Of a DNA stretch of 64,000 nucleotides, positions 1 through 9,146 are shown piece after piece (positions within the stretch are counted from its first letter, which is position 1; every line of letters begins with the position of its first letter). A model generated the notes under the pieces. It did not search any database and was not told where the DNA came from. It saw only the letters and a list, made by a program, of their open reading frames with translations. This DNA comes from Paenibacillus contaminans (GTDB lineage Bacteria > Bacillota > Bacilli > Paenibacillales > NBRC-103111), in NCBI RefSeq assembly GCF_003285015.1, contig NZ_QMFB01000031.1:49374-113373 (forward strand). The letters are read 5' to 3'. The position numbers were made by a program, and so were the translations under genes.

Positions 1-3000
1 CCGTTGTCGTCGATCTCGTCCGCCATCATTTCGCTGTCGTGGTAATGACCGCTGAGAACGGCGATAACGTTCGGATTCGGCAGTACTACTTTCTCGTAAA
101 TGCTATTGGCAATTGGACTGCGGTTGCCCGACACAAGCAAATACTCGTGGAAATTGAGAAACGCCTTCCGGTCCGGATAATCCTTCAGCACCTTATCCAT
201 CCAGGCGAGATCCTCGTCCGTAATCCCCCAGCCCATGTACAGCATGATATAATCGTTGCCTCCGGTCGAAATCAGATCATAATGACCGCGGTTGTTTTTG
301 TAAGAGTCCCCGTAATAGGGCTTGTCCTTGAAACGCTCCTCTCCGAAATATTGGGAATATTTCGTATAGTCCTCATCTTTATGGTTGACGTCATGGTTGC
401 CGGCAAGAACGCCGTACGGAATATTCGCCTCGTCCAGCACTTTCATTTGGGTATCGGCGTTGATCCATTGGAATTCCTGATAGCTTTTATCGACGATGTC
501 CCCCGTATGGAACACGTACTTGATGTTCATATTATCCTTGTTATCCTTGATCCACTCTACTTCCTTGCGGTAAATATGCGGATAACTCTCCGAATAATAC
601 TGCGTATCCGACATCCACACGAAGGTGTAATCGTATTGGTCCGGACTGCTAGGGATTTCGTCCTGGACCATCACGTTGATCGTCTGTCCAATTGCGTAGT
701 CAGCCGTCTTCACATGTCCTTGCAGCGTAAAATCCTCAGTGCCGGCAACGCGGTGATCGATCGCGATCCAGCGCCCTTCCTTAAGGTTCCAGGCATACAT
801 GGTCACCTTGCGGCCATCCAGCGATTTTCCTTTCCAAATCAGCTCGACATCGTCCGTCTCGTCGACCGCCTGGTCGAGCTTCACCTCGAACCGCTGGTAC
901 GGAAATTGCGTCATCGAATCGCTGACCAAATAATCGTTGTCAAGCGCCTGTACTTTACGATATTCCTCGTCCGAGAACGCGGCCTCCCCATCGGGACTTT
1001 GCTGCTGCGGCGGCTCGCTGTCTACGGCGTTGGCGTACGCCTTGACGCTTGCACGATCGTTCGCATCGTAATGAAAGCCTTGATAGAACGAAACGTCCAT
1101 CGCATCGCCCGTAGGATCCGTTACCTTCACCTGCAAGGCGGCGGCGGTTCCGGAAATCGACTTGCCGGCCTTAGGCGAAACGAGCTGCGGTTTATGCGGC
1201 ATCTCTTCGGCTACGCGGAACTGAACGGCCGCTTCCGCCTTATTGCCTGCCTTGTCTGTCGACTTGACGACCAGCGTGTGATTGCCCGGAGCAAGCAAAG
1301 CGGACGATGTTTGCAGCGGCAGCAAGATGGCTTCGCCGTCCAGGGTCGCTTCAATGCTGCCGACTCCGGCGATGGCGTCGGTTACCTGTGCGTCGATAAC
1401 GATCGGGCCTTTGTACTCGCCGCCCTCTACAAGACTCGGGATAATGACGGGAGCCGTATTATCCACCATTATCGTCGCAATCTCTTCACCGGCAGGCTGC
1501 TGTGTCGGATCTGCGATTTTAACGGTATGAGGCCCTTCGGCAACCAGCTTCGTATCCCACATAAACGCTTTGGAATTGAACTTCCCGTCCGGTATCGTAA
1601 AGCCGAAATCGACTACAGGCATGGCGCCCGCCCCGTCGCCTACGGACAATTCCTTATTCGGATCGGCATAAGCCGAATCCCTTATAACGGTTCCGTCCGC
1701 AAGCACCAGCCGTACGTTGCGCACATAGAAATCGTCGCGATTCTCTTCGGAATCGGTGTCGAACGGAGAAACCTTCGTTCCCGAGCGGATCGAGATGACG
1801 TTTCTCTCACCTTTGACCAGCCGCTCCGGCTCCACCGGAACGGACAAAGTCACGTATTGATCCGTACCGTCATCGTATATCTTCAGGATGTCGTTCCCCA
1901 TCGTAACGCCGTTCTTGAAAAAGAGATTCGTCTTCTTTAATTCGAAGGCGAAATACGCTTCTCTTTCCAAAGCTCCATAAGTGGAGTCCATCTTCGAGCC
2001 GTCTACATAAAGCTCCAGAGACTCCGGAGACGATTCCGACGACGTCCCCTTGAGCAGCGTTGTACCCGTCACGACCTGATCCGCTTTAACGTTCAGCCTG
2101 AGCGGTTTCTCGCTCCGGTCGGAACGGATCGCGATCGTCTTCGTCCCGCTGCGCGCCGTATTCGTGCCGTCGCTCGCCTCATAGTAATACGTTACCGAGC
2201 TTTTGCCGAGCAGCTCGGGGGAGTAGATCGTGTAGTAGTACTGCTTGTCCCCGTAATCCTGCCGCAGGTTCGCCTTCGTGAAATCGGCTTGATCGTCGGT
2301 CTTGTAAAACAACGTCATCGTTTTGACGGCCACATCGTCCTGAGCGGCCGCAAATAGCCCAATGTTGTCCGTCTCAGCGGCTTCCGTTTGCGAGGTTTTA
2401 TCCGTAACCGTAGGCGGCACCTTGTCGTCCGCCAGCATGACCGGCAAGTCCGGAACCTGTCCGGCAAGCAAGCTGCCTGGCGTCGCCGGCTGCTGGCCGC
2501 TGCTGATTTTGATCAAATTGTTCGTTCCGTCAACCGGATATTTGAACAGAATGCCTTTGTTTTCCTTCGTATCGTCGCTATGCTCATCCCAATAAAAACC
2601 TTTGGAAATTTCCTTGCCGATGTTCGTCGCCACGACAATGCCGCGATGACTGTCGTTCGCCATGCCGTTATTGTGCATCCGCACGATATCGGCGTTCTCG
2701 ACAAGCGCAGATCCGTAATTGGCGTTGAAATCCGCGACTGTCTTGCTTTCGTTCGGACCGTTGATGATCCAGAATACCATCGTCTTCTGCGATTTCAGCA
2801 CGAGGCCGTCCGTGTCCGGCGCCCAAATCAAATCGCCGTCTGCGCCTTCGTCCGGATAACGGTATTGAATCTTGTAATCGTCCAGCTTCAAATCCCGGTC
2901 GGTATTGTTATAAATCTCAATGAATTCATAACCGTCCGAGCCGCCGACATTCGCGGAATCCGGAACGATTTCCGTTACAAGCACCTGAGGCACCTTCGTG

Positions 3001-5729
3001 AAATCCGTTTCCCCGTGCGTTACGCTAGCGACCGCTTCTGCGGTTTTAGTCAAGTTGCTTCCGTCCGACGCTTCGATGAAGTATGTCAGCTCGTTCGTCC
3101 ACAGCATTCTGGCCGGCAGCTCAGCCGTAAATACGCCTTTGCGGTCAGGATCCTCTTTCATCTGAGCCGTTTCGAAAGGCATGTTTGCGGTCTGCTTATA
3201 ATAAAGCGTCACGCGCTCCACCTTGCTGTTGTCGGTAACGTTCGCAGTGAAGAACGCTTTTGCCCCGGCAGCAACCGAGGTAACGGGCTCATGCGCAACG
3301 ACCGGCGGGACACCATCCTGCGAGCCCGATACCGGCTTCGCCGGCACTTGGCCGTCCAGCATCGTTCCCGGCGTGGCGGCTGCCTTCGTCTCCACCTTCA
3401 GCATCCGGTTGCCCTCGGCAGGGTATTTGTAGACGATCGCTTTATTTTCGGCAACGTCGGATGTCCCGTCGTTATAAGCTGCCGAAGCGATTTCCTTGCC
3501 GAAATCGTCGGCGATGATGACGGTCCGCTCCGAGCCGTTCGCCATGCCGTCCCATGTTACGCCGGTCAAATGACCGCTATCCAGCGAGGACTTGTAGTTG
3601 GCGTTGAAGTCCGCAGCCGTCAGGGACGTGTTTTTGTCGTTCTTGGTCCATATGGCGAAGCTTTCCTGCGGACCGATTATTTTATCCTCCGTCAAATCGA
3701 TCCGAACGTCCGCTTTCTTATCGGCTTCCGGATACCGGTATACGATTTGGTAGTCCTTCATGTTGACGGTACCGTTCGTATTGTTGTACACCTCGATATA
3801 TTCGTAAGCGTCGGAACCGCCTACGTTGACCGTATCCGGCACAAGCTCGGTAATGAGAAGCTTCGGCAGCTTGTCCGTATCGGCCGCATCGCCTTCATGC
3901 GAAATCGGCGCCGTATACGGCAAAGTATCGTTTGCCGGTGCCGTAACCCGATTCGCCGCGTCTCTCGCTTCTACGTAATAAGCGAACGAATTCGACCACA
4001 GCTCCGCCTTCGGCACGATTCCCTCGTATTGTCCTCCGTCTTTCGCCGTCATCTCGACGGACTTGTAAGCGGAACGCGAATCCAAGCGGTAAAACAGCTT
4101 GAGCTGCACAGCCTGCTCGTCGTCCGTTACTTGAGCCGTTACGGCTAAATCCCGGTCGCCCGATACGGCTGTTACCGGAGTATGGCCGATAACCGGAGCG
4201 GGGTTCGGCGCATCCGGCACGGCTACCGGCACAGCCGGCACTTGACCTTCCAGCACGCGTCCCGGCGTCGCATTTTCCATCGTGCCCAGCTTGATCGAAG
4301 CGATGCTGCCATTCGGGTATTTATAAACGATTCCTTTGCCTTCCGCTACTTCGTTCGCGTCCGCCGATTCCAAATACCGTGCGGAGGAAAGCTCGTTGCC
4401 AAGCTTGTCGGCAAGAATGACCGTACGTTCCTGGGTGTTATGCATGCCGGCCCAGCTTATCGCCGTTACATGCCCTTCATCCAGCGACGTCCCGTAAGCG
4501 GCGTTGAAATCGGCCAACGTTTGTTCCGGCGTGACGGACGGCTTGGTCCAGACGACGAAGCTTTCCTTCGGACCGACGATTTTGTTTTCCGTCAGCTCGA
4601 GCTTCACGTCGGCCTTATTGTCGGCAGCAGGATACCGGTATAAAATTTGATAATCGTTCATGCGAACCGGCTTGTCCGTATTGTTATAGATTTCGATGAA
4701 CTCGTAGGCGTCCGAGCTTCCGATATTGGCTCCGTCCGGCACGAGTTCCGTTACAAGCAGCTTGGGAAGGGCATTGTAATCGGGGACGGAGACACTAGGC
4801 GCGATAACCGCCGAAACCGGATTCGCCGCAGTATGTCCGTAAGCAGCCGGATTCGCGTTGTCCGTCGCCTCGATATAATATTGGAGCGACGATGTCCACA
4901 GCTGCTCCTTCGGCACGATTGACTCATATGTAATGCCGGTAACGCTAGTCATCGCGACGGAACGGTACTGCATGTCCGCAGCCGTGCGATAATAAAGCTT
5001 GGCCTGCATCAAGTCGTCCGATGTGATATCCGCTTGAATGCGCGCATCATGATCGGCACTGCCGTTTGCAAACGGCGTGTGCGCGATGATCGGCGGCATA
5101 TTGGGCGCATATTGGCGCGGATCGACCGTTCCAGGCGTAGGAGCTCCAAGAACGGCAAGCTTCGCCATCGTCTTGTAGCCGTCGCCCGGTATTTTATAGT
5201 GGACGTCCAAGCCGCTATCGTTCGTCTCTCCGTCATTGTAATCGGCCGAGACGAGCTCGTTGCCGGCGGCATCCTTAACAATTACGGAGCGACTGCCCGT
5301 ATTCGACATGCCGGCGAAGCCCGAGGGCACGGATTGCGTAAAGGCGATCAGCCGTTCGTCCGGCAAGCTCACGCCGTACTTCGCGTTAAAATCCGCAGCC
5401 GTCTTGGACGATTTGTTGTACCAAAGCACGACCGAATCGTTAGCCCTGATCGTTCTTGCCGGTAACGTCAGCTGCCTGTCCGATCCCGGAGCCCTATAAA
5501 TGACCGAAAAATCCGACAGCGACACGTCTCGGTCGGAGCGGTTGTACAGTTCGATAAATTCGTAATCGTCGGCGCCGGAATTATTCGGAGACAGCTCCGT
5601 AATAAGCATATCCGGTGACGAAGCCGCGACTGCTTTCGGTTCGGGCTGCAGCAAGCCGTAAAACGGGCTCGCCATTACGCCGATAGCGGCAGCCGTGGAA
5701 ACGATGACCTTTCCGATTTTCCCCTTCAT
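1..5729 (-). CDS. Secreted lamin-tail-domain / metallophosphoesterase giant protein (3' end outside window)
   Basis: Open from an ATG at 5729 (ribosome site AGGAGGAACA) to the window edge, at least 1909 residues. A signal peptide (MKGKIGKVIV start, hydrophobic core, AVAAS near the cleavage region) implies export. Four lamin-tail-like domains follow, marked by YEFIELYN near residue 55, YEFIEIYNN near 339, YEYIEVYNN near 639 and YEFIEIYNN near 930. Each is followed by an Ig/Fn-like segment ending in a Y(Y/F)(I/V/Y)EA(S/T/R)D motif. Further beta-rich domains come next, then a calcineurin-like phosphoesterase domain with SDTQYY near 1703, GDIVD near 1742, GNHD near 1772 and GHYHD near 1892, which are the metal-binding motifs of that family. 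The protein is inferred to be an extracellular or wall-associated phosphoesterase; its substrate cannot be read from sequence. The C-terminus, where an anchor or SLH domain might lie, is not visible. The promoter carries a Pho-box-like array, which suits a phosphatase. Confidence 0.88.
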   Translation of the reverse strand, partial: MKGKIGKVIVSTAAAIGVMASPFYGLLQPEPKAVAASSPDMLITELSPNNSGADDYEFIELYNRSDRDVSLSDFSVIYRAPGSDRQLTLPARTIRANDSVVLWYNKSSKTAADFNAKYGVSLPDERLIAFTQSVPSGFAGMSNTGSRSVIVKDAAGNELVSADYNDGETNDSGLDVHYKIPGDGYKTMAKLAVLGAPTPGTVDPRQYAPNMPPIIAHTPFANGSADHDARIQADITSDDLMQAKLYYRTAADMQYRSVAMTSVTGITYESIVPKEQLWTSSLQYYIEATDNANPAAYGHTAANPVSAVIAPSVSVPDYNALPKLLVTELVPDGANIGSSDAYEFIEIYNNTDKPVRMNDYQILYRYPAADNKADVKLELTENKIVGPKESFVVWTKPSVTPEQTLADFNAAYGTSLDEGHVTAISWAGMHNTQERTVILADKLGNELSSARYLESADANEVAEGKGIVYKYPNGSIASIKLGTMENATPGRVLEGQVPAVPVAVPDAPNPAPVIGHTPVTAVSGDRDLAVTAQVTDDEQAVQLKLFYRLDSRSAYKSVEMTAKDGGQYEGIVPKAELWSNSFAYYVEARDAANRVTAPANDTLPYTAPISHEGDAADTDKLPKLLITELVPDTVNVGGSDAYEYIEVYNNTNGTVNMKDYQIVYRYPEADKKADVRIDLTEDKIIGPQESFAIWTKNDKNTSLTAADFNANYKSSLDSGHLTGVTWDGMANGSERTVIIADDFGKEIASAAYNDGTSDVAENKAIVYKYPAEGNRMLKVETKAAATPGTMLDGQVPAKPVSGSQDGVPPVVAHEPVTSVAAGAKAFFTANVTDNSKVERVTLYYKQTANMPFETAQMKEDPDRKGVFTAELPARMLWTNELTYFIEASDGSNLTKTAEAVASVTHGETDFTKVPQVLVTEIVPDSANVGGSDGYEFIEIYNNTDRDLKLDDYKIQYRYPDEGADGDLIWAPDTDGLVLKSQKTMVFWIINGPNESKTVADFNANYGSALVENADIVRMHNNGMANDSHRGIVVATNIGKEISKGFYWDEHSDDTKENKGILFKYPVDGTNNLIKISSGQQPATPGSLLAGQVPDLPVMLADDKVPPTVTDKTSQTEAAETDNIGLFAAAQDDVAVKTMTLFYKTDDQADFTKANLRQDYGDKQYYYTIYSPELLGKSSVTYYYEASDGTNTARSGTKTIAIRSDRSEKPLRLNVKADQVVTGTTLLKGTSSESSPESLELYVDGSKMDSTYGALEREAYFAFELKKTNLFFKNGVTMGNDILKIYDDGTDQYVTLSVPVEPERLVKGERNVISIRSGTKVSPFDTDSEENRDDFYVRNVRLVLADGTVIRDSAYADPNKELSVGDGAGAMPVVDFGFTIPDGKFNSKAFMWDTKLVAEGPHTVKIADPTQQPAGEEIATIMVDNTAPVIIPSLVEGGEYKGPIVIDAQVTDAIAGVGSIEATLDGEAILLPLQTSSALLAPGNHTLVVKSTDKAGNKAEAAVQFRVAEEMPHKPQLVSPKAGKSISGTAAALQVKVTDPTGDAMDVSFYQGFHYDANDRASVKAYANAVDSEPPQQQSPDGEAAFSDEEYRKVQALDNDYLVSDSMTQFPYQRFEVKLDQAVDETDDVELIWKGKSLDGRKVTMYAWNLKEGRWIAIDHRVAGTEDFTLQGHVKTADYAIGQTINVMVQDEIPSSPDQYDYTFVWMSDTQYYSESYPHIYRKEVEWIKDNKDNMNIKYVFHTGDIVDKSYQEFQWINADTQMKVLDEANIPYGVLAGNHDVNHKDEDYTKYSQYFGEERFKDKPYYGDSYKNNRGHYDLISTGGNDYIMLYMGWGITDEDLAWMDKVLKDYPDRKAFLNFHEYLLVSGNRSPIANSIYEKVVLPNPNVIAVLSGHYHDSEMMADEIDDN

Positions 5730-5766
5730 GTGTTCCTCCTGATGTAGCGAATTATGTTCGAAAACC

Positions 5767-5820
5767 ATCATAATCCATCATTATTAAGGAATTGTCATCG
5801 CATTATGAAGAGTTTGTAAA
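5767..5820 (-). promoter_or_regulatory. Pho-box-like direct repeats and -10 upstream of the metallophosphoesterase gene
   Basis: On the minus strand four hexamers lie exactly 11 bp apart: TTTACA, TTCATA, ATGACA, TTAATA (5820 down to 5782). Three fit the B. subtilis PhoP box TT(A/C/T)A(C/T)A and one is degenerate. A TATGAT -10 (5772-5767) starts 9 bp after the last hexamer, and the start codon is at 5729. This is the layout of PhoP-activated promoters. The assignment is inferred from that consensus. Confidence 0.6.
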
Positions 5821-5830
5821 GACGATTAAG

Positions 5831-5856
5831 AAGCCCGGAGGATAACCGCCGGGCTT
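5831..5856 (-). terminator. Hairpin after the DUF4179 gene
   Basis: An 8-bp inverted repeat (AAGCCCGG / CCGGGCTT) lies 26 nt after the DUF4179 stop codon and just before the next promoter. The U-tract on the minus strand is weak (CTTAATCGTCTTT), so the termination role is tentative. Confidence 0.5.
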
Positions 5857-5881
5857 TTGAAATAATCGATGCGCGTTCAGT

Positions 5882-7417
5882 TCAACGTTTGAGCGGAATC
5901 GTATAATCACGGTCGATATCGATCTTATCGCCGGCACGGGCTAGCGTTACGGTATACCGGTCAAGCTTGGGCCCCGGAATAAACACGCTCAGATACGGCC
6001 TCATGTGGTAGTCCTCCGCGATTCCGAAGCCGCTTACGTTGAACGTTTCCCTGTCCTTCCTATGCTTGAGGACATAGGCGTCGTACGCCCCCGGATCTTT
6101 CTCGAATTTCTCGTTCAAATCCTCTTTCTCGGCAATATCGAAGAAAACGCCGTCCAAATACCGCTGGTCGGGAAATTGTTTCTTAATTTTCAAACGGAGA
6201 TACCCTTCCTGCACGTATTCGGCTCCTTCGATGACGAGCTCGCGGCCTTTGAACGAAACCTTCTGCGGAAACGGCCCGTCCGGCTTCAACTCTAAGGTTC
6301 CGCTTGGCTCCCATTCGCTGACGGTCATCTCTCCGATGTGCAAGGTCAGCGACTTGACGTCTCGATCGAAATACACGGAAGACGAAAAAGGCAGCTGCAG
6401 CTTCCCTTCCTCCAATATTAGCCCGGGACCGGACGGATCAAAGCGGTACACCTTCCCTTTATCGTCTTTCAAGTAAGGAGCAGCACCGTCCTCTCTCGGA
6501 AAATCGTAGCTCCATCCCTTTTGCCCGTTCAAAACGAGGTTCATCGTCGTCGGCTGAATCGTCAGCTTCTCCAAGGTCAGACTACTCCAATCCCCATCGG
6601 CAAAGGGGAGAGTCAGGTTCGGCTCGAGCACACGGTCATGCAGCAGCTTGCCGGGTTCGATCGGCACGCCGATCTGCGCGATATGGATCGTCTCGCTCCG
6701 CTTTACCGCAATATCCGCCGTATGTTTGTTTACGGACAGCAGAAGCTCTTCTCCCTTTTTCAAAAACGCCCTTGCCGCGCCGTCCTTCAGCTGGTATTTG
6801 TAGGTTTCCTGCAGGACGAGTTCACCGCTGCCGTCCGTAGTCGTGATGACCGAGGAGGCTGTCGTCGAGCCGCCCCCAAACAAGTTTTCCGGATACACAA
6901 ACAAACGAGCATTTCCGCCGGCGTCGGCTACATCGAAATCGTCGCTCTTGATAAACGTTTTGAACAGCAGCTCCTCGTCTGTCAAATACATATCCCCGAT
7001 CGTAATCGTCGTCCCGCCGACCTGTTTCGTAACCGGCTCTATCGGCATGTAGCCGTTATCGATCGCCGTTTGGACGCCGTCATGCTCCCTCGCACGGTTC
7101 AGCCACTCCACTGCGATATCAATGCCGGGTACCCCTTTGGCCAGTTCGGCAAAAGTAGGCGAAATCTTGATTCCCGCCGTAAAAAAGGACAGCAGAATCG
7201 CGGCAGCCGCCGCGCTTTTGTAAATCATCGGCCGTAAACGCCGATTGCGGCGTTCGACAGGCGCAGATGCGGAGGCGACTGAGACGGAATCGAGCTCCAG
7301 CTCCCCCTTCGCGAACCTATCGGGCAATTCCTCGGCAAACCGGAATAACGAATCGGGAACCGGAATGTGCTCCATGGATCGTTCGACTTGAAGTTTCAGC
7401 TTATCATCCCGTTTCAT
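5882..7417 (-). CDS. DUF4179-type membrane protein, probable anti-sigma factor
   Basis: 511 residues. The N-terminal cytoplasmic segment is about 60 residues, followed by one membrane segment (residues about 62-82, AAAAAILLSFFTAG). A long extracytoplasmic region begins with the conserved pattern of DUF4179 proteins (GVPGIDIAVEWLNRAREHDG) and continues with beta-rich C-terminal domains. The start codon overlaps the stop of the ECF sigma gene by 4 nt (ATGA), so the pair is translationally coupled. In the Bacillales this arrangement is usual for a sigma factor and its membrane-bound regulator. I therefore infer that it binds the sigma factor through the N-terminal tail and senses an envelope signal outside. 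There is no HC2 zinc motif, so it is not the classical ZAS type. Confidence 0.8.
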   Translation of the reverse strand: MKRDDKLKLQVERSMEHIPVPDSLFRFAEELPDRFAKGELELDSVSVASASAPVERRNRRLRPMIYKSAAAAAILLSFFTAGIKISPTFAELAKGVPGIDIAVEWLNRAREHDGVQTAIDNGYMPIEPVTKQVGGTTITIGDMYLTDEELLFKTFIKSDDFDVADAGGNARLFVYPENLFGGGSTTASSVITTTDGSGELVLQETYKYQLKDGAARAFLKKGEELLLSVNKHTADIAVKRSETIHIAQIGVPIEPGKLLHDRVLEPNLTLPFADGDWSSLTLEKLTIQPTTMNLVLNGQKGWSYDFPREDGAAPYLKDDKGKVYRFDPSGPGLILEEGKLQLPFSSSVYFDRDVKSLTLHIGEMTVSEWEPSGTLELKPDGPFPQKVSFKGRELVIEGAEYVQEGYLRLKIKKQFPDQRYLDGVFFDIAEKEDLNEKFEKDPGAYDAYVLKHRKDRETFNVSGFGIAEDYHMRPYLSVFIPGPKLDRYTVTLARAGDKIDIDRDYTIPLKR

Positions 7418-7989
7418 ATCATCATCTCCCTCGTTTGCGGCATCAAATCCGCGCTATGGAGCTTTCGGCTCAGCTTTAATCTGGCGTAATACAGCCGCGA
7501 TTTCACCGTGCCCTCCTTTAAGCCGAGCAGCTCGGCGATTTCCTCGATTTTGAGCTCCTGAAAATAGTACATCACGACGACGGCGCGCTGTTCCAGCTCC
7601 AATGCCATGACGGATTCGATCAGCCGTTCGGACTGCTCTTTTTTGAGCATGCTTTCCAGCGGTGAATCAGCATGATCCCGGATGTCCAGCTGCTGAATGT
7701 CGAGACTGTATTTGTAATTTTTTTCTTTTCTCGCCGTATCGAGCGCCCGGTGAGCGATGACGCGGCTGAACCATCCTTGAAAATGGCGAATTTCTTTTCC
7801 GCTCATGATCATGGAATACGATTCGATCAGCGCGTTCTGCACCGCTTCCTCCGCCAGCGGCGACGACCCCAAAATCGCCAAGGCCGACCGATACGCTTTG
7901 GCGATCAGCGGATTTACCAGGGTCCGGAACGACTCCTGGCTCCCGCCTCGAATATCCTCAATCAAGCGCCGCTCGAGCTCCAAATCCAT
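7414..7989 (-). CDS. ECF-type RNA polymerase sigma factor
   Basis: 191 residues from an ATG at 7989 (GGGGGAG ribosome site). Region 2 spans roughly residues 20-90 (AEEAVQNALIESY, WFSRVIAHRALDTARKEK) and region 4 roughly residues 125-180 (ALELEQRAVVVMYYF, IEEIAELLGLKEGTVKSRLY), which is the ECF layout without region 3. An earlier in-frame start at 8022 would lie upstream of the predicted transcription start and is rejected. The promoter-like element upstream (8015-8042) has the same spacing and core as the one in front of the deacetylase at 8954. This suggests that the factor reads its own gene and the deacetylase gene. Its partner is the overlapping DUF4179 protein. Confidence 0.92.
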   Translation of the reverse strand: MDLELERRLIEDIRGGSQESFRTLVNPLIAKAYRSALAILGSSPLAEEAVQNALIESYSMIMSGKEIRHFQGWFSRVIAHRALDTARKEKNYKYSLDIQQLDIRDHADSPLESMLKKEQSERLIESVMALELEQRAVVVMYYFQELKIEEIAELLGLKEGTVKSRLYYARLKLSRKLHSADLMPQTREMMI

Positions 7990-8014
7990 TGCAACTCCCC
8001 CAGTCTCTCTATAT

Positions 8015-8042
8015 AGGCGCAAGAGAGCCGCTTGCGGTTCAA
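8015..8042 (-). promoter_or_regulatory. Candidate ECF promoter of the sigma operon
   Basis: On the minus strand TTGAACCG is followed after 14 nt by GCGCCT, and the sigma start codon is 26 nt further on. The identical pair with the identical spacing precedes the deacetylase gene (8996-9023). TGAACC and CGCCT resemble ECF -35 and -10 elements. Autoregulation is inferred. Confidence 0.55.
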
Positions 8043-8081
8043 ATTTTTTTATTCGTCTAAGGCGTTATACTTCTGATAAAC

Positions 8082-8954
8082 TCAAAAAAATGCAGTTAGC
8101 CGGTTCCACAAATAATCCGATGTCATATAGGGCTCTCCGGCATTGATTCGTTTAACGATCCGGCTTCCGGGAACGTTAATGCCCTCCTCCACGGAGAAGA
8201 ACAGCTCGATCCCTGCTTTTGCCCCTTCCTCCAAAACGAGCTCGTCATAGGAGCCGAACGGAAATGCCAGCAAGGAACGGTCCCTGCCGAGTTCTTGCTC
8301 AAAACGCTTTTCCAGAAAAGTCAAATCGCTGAATATTCTCCGCCGGTATTCCGGCTCCGTTTCGCTCCGCCGCTTCTGCTCCAAATGCATTCTGGCGGTT
8401 AATGCCGGCTCCTCGGATCCCGTGCGGTCCGCAGGGACCATCCGGTGCAAATTGTACGTGTGGCTGTATATCCCCATGCCGTGAGCCTTCAATTCGCGCA
8501 TTTGCTCCCAAGTCAAATGGGGCTCCGCATCCGGGTTGAACAAATCGCTGGAAATGCCCACTATAAAATTGGAGGCCGTTGCTCCGAACCTCTTCAGGAT
8601 CGGAAAAGCATCGGAATAAAACGATTCGTAACCGTCGTCGAACGTAAGAATGACGGCATTGGGCGGAATGCTTCGCCCTTCCAGCATAAAGCCTGCGAAG
8701 GCATCCATCGAAATAATTTGAAAACCGCGGCTTTCCAGCATCATTAAATGGTCCTCCAGCCGGTCGGCGCCCAGGGTCGACGCGCCCGCTTCCTCCGAAG
8801 CCGGCATTTGCCTAATATCGTGATACACAAGGACGATCGCTTTATCCTTATAATAAATCAGACTTGTCCCTTCCGTCCGCAAATGCAATACCGCTGCGGC
8901 GGCAGCCAAGCCGGCTGCAAGAACGACAAACATAACATACCGGGTATAACTCAT
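8082..8954 (-). CDS. Polysaccharide deacetylase family protein (NodB domain), membrane-anchored
   Basis: 290 residues from an ATG at 8954 (AAAGG ribosome site). The GTG 36 nt upstream coincides with the predicted promoter and is rejected. An N-terminal membrane anchor (MFVVLAAGLAAAAAV) is followed by a carbohydrate esterase 4 / NodB fold: VLVYHDI near residue 42, the catalytic TFDDGY motif near residue 105, SHTYNLH as the HxxxH metal motif near 165, and LAFPFGSYD near 245. The family removes acyl groups from N-acetylated sugars of peptidoglycan or other wall polymers, using a divalent metal held by Asp-His-His. The shared promoter with the ECF sigma gene suggests that it is a target of an envelope-stress response modifying the wall. 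The exact substrate is not readable. Confidence 0.88.
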   Translation of the reverse strand: MSYTRYVMFVVLAAGLAAAAAVLHLRTEGTSLIYYKDKAIVLVYHDIRQMPASEEAGASTLGADRLEDHLMMLESRGFQIISMDAFAGFMLEGRSIPPNAVILTFDDGYESFYSDAFPILKRFGATASNFIVGISSDLFNPDAEPHLTWEQMRELKAHGMGIYSHTYNLHRMVPADRTGSEEPALTARMHLEQKRRSETEPEYRRRIFSDLTFLEKRFEQELGRDRSLLAFPFGSYDELVLEEGAKAGIELFFSVEEGINVPGSRIVKRINAGEPYMTSDYLWNRLTAFF

Positions 8955-8995
8955 CGCTTTTGACCTTTCAAGCTTGATACGCGCGTTCACTTAAA

Positions 8996-9023
8996 AGGCG
9001 CAGCCCGAGCGATGACGGTTCAA
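8996..9023 (-). promoter_or_regulatory. Candidate ECF promoter of the deacetylase gene
   Basis: TTGAACCG-N14-GCGCCT on the minus strand matches the element in front of the sigma gene base for base in both boxes and in spacing. Both genes also have a second shared upstream motif, AAGTATAACGCC (8061-8072 and 9068-9079). Confidence 0.55.
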
Positions 9024-9090
9024 TTTATTTGCTTTTCCGATACGACCTGCCAACAGTCTTTCGCACAGGCGTTATACTTGCCGGTAAACT

Positions 9091-9120
9091 AAAAAAAGCC
9101 GTACGCGATGAACGTACGAC
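9091..9120 (-). terminator. Rho-independent terminator after the DUF4062 pair
   Basis: On the minus strand GTCGTACG and CGTACGGC form an 8-bp stem (one G-U pair) followed by TTTTTTT. It lies 27 nt after the stop of the 65-residue gene and ends the DUF4062 transcript. Confidence 0.85.
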
Positions 9121-9146
9121 TCCCAGGTTTCAACATTATGAAGTAA

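Noticed and set aside
39..4148. Long plus-strand frames (633 and 586 residues) at the left edge
   Set aside because: They are shadows of the minus-strand lamin-tail/phosphoesterase gene, which shows clear domain repeats and catalytic motifs. The plus frames have biased Arg/Ile/Val composition and no start signals.
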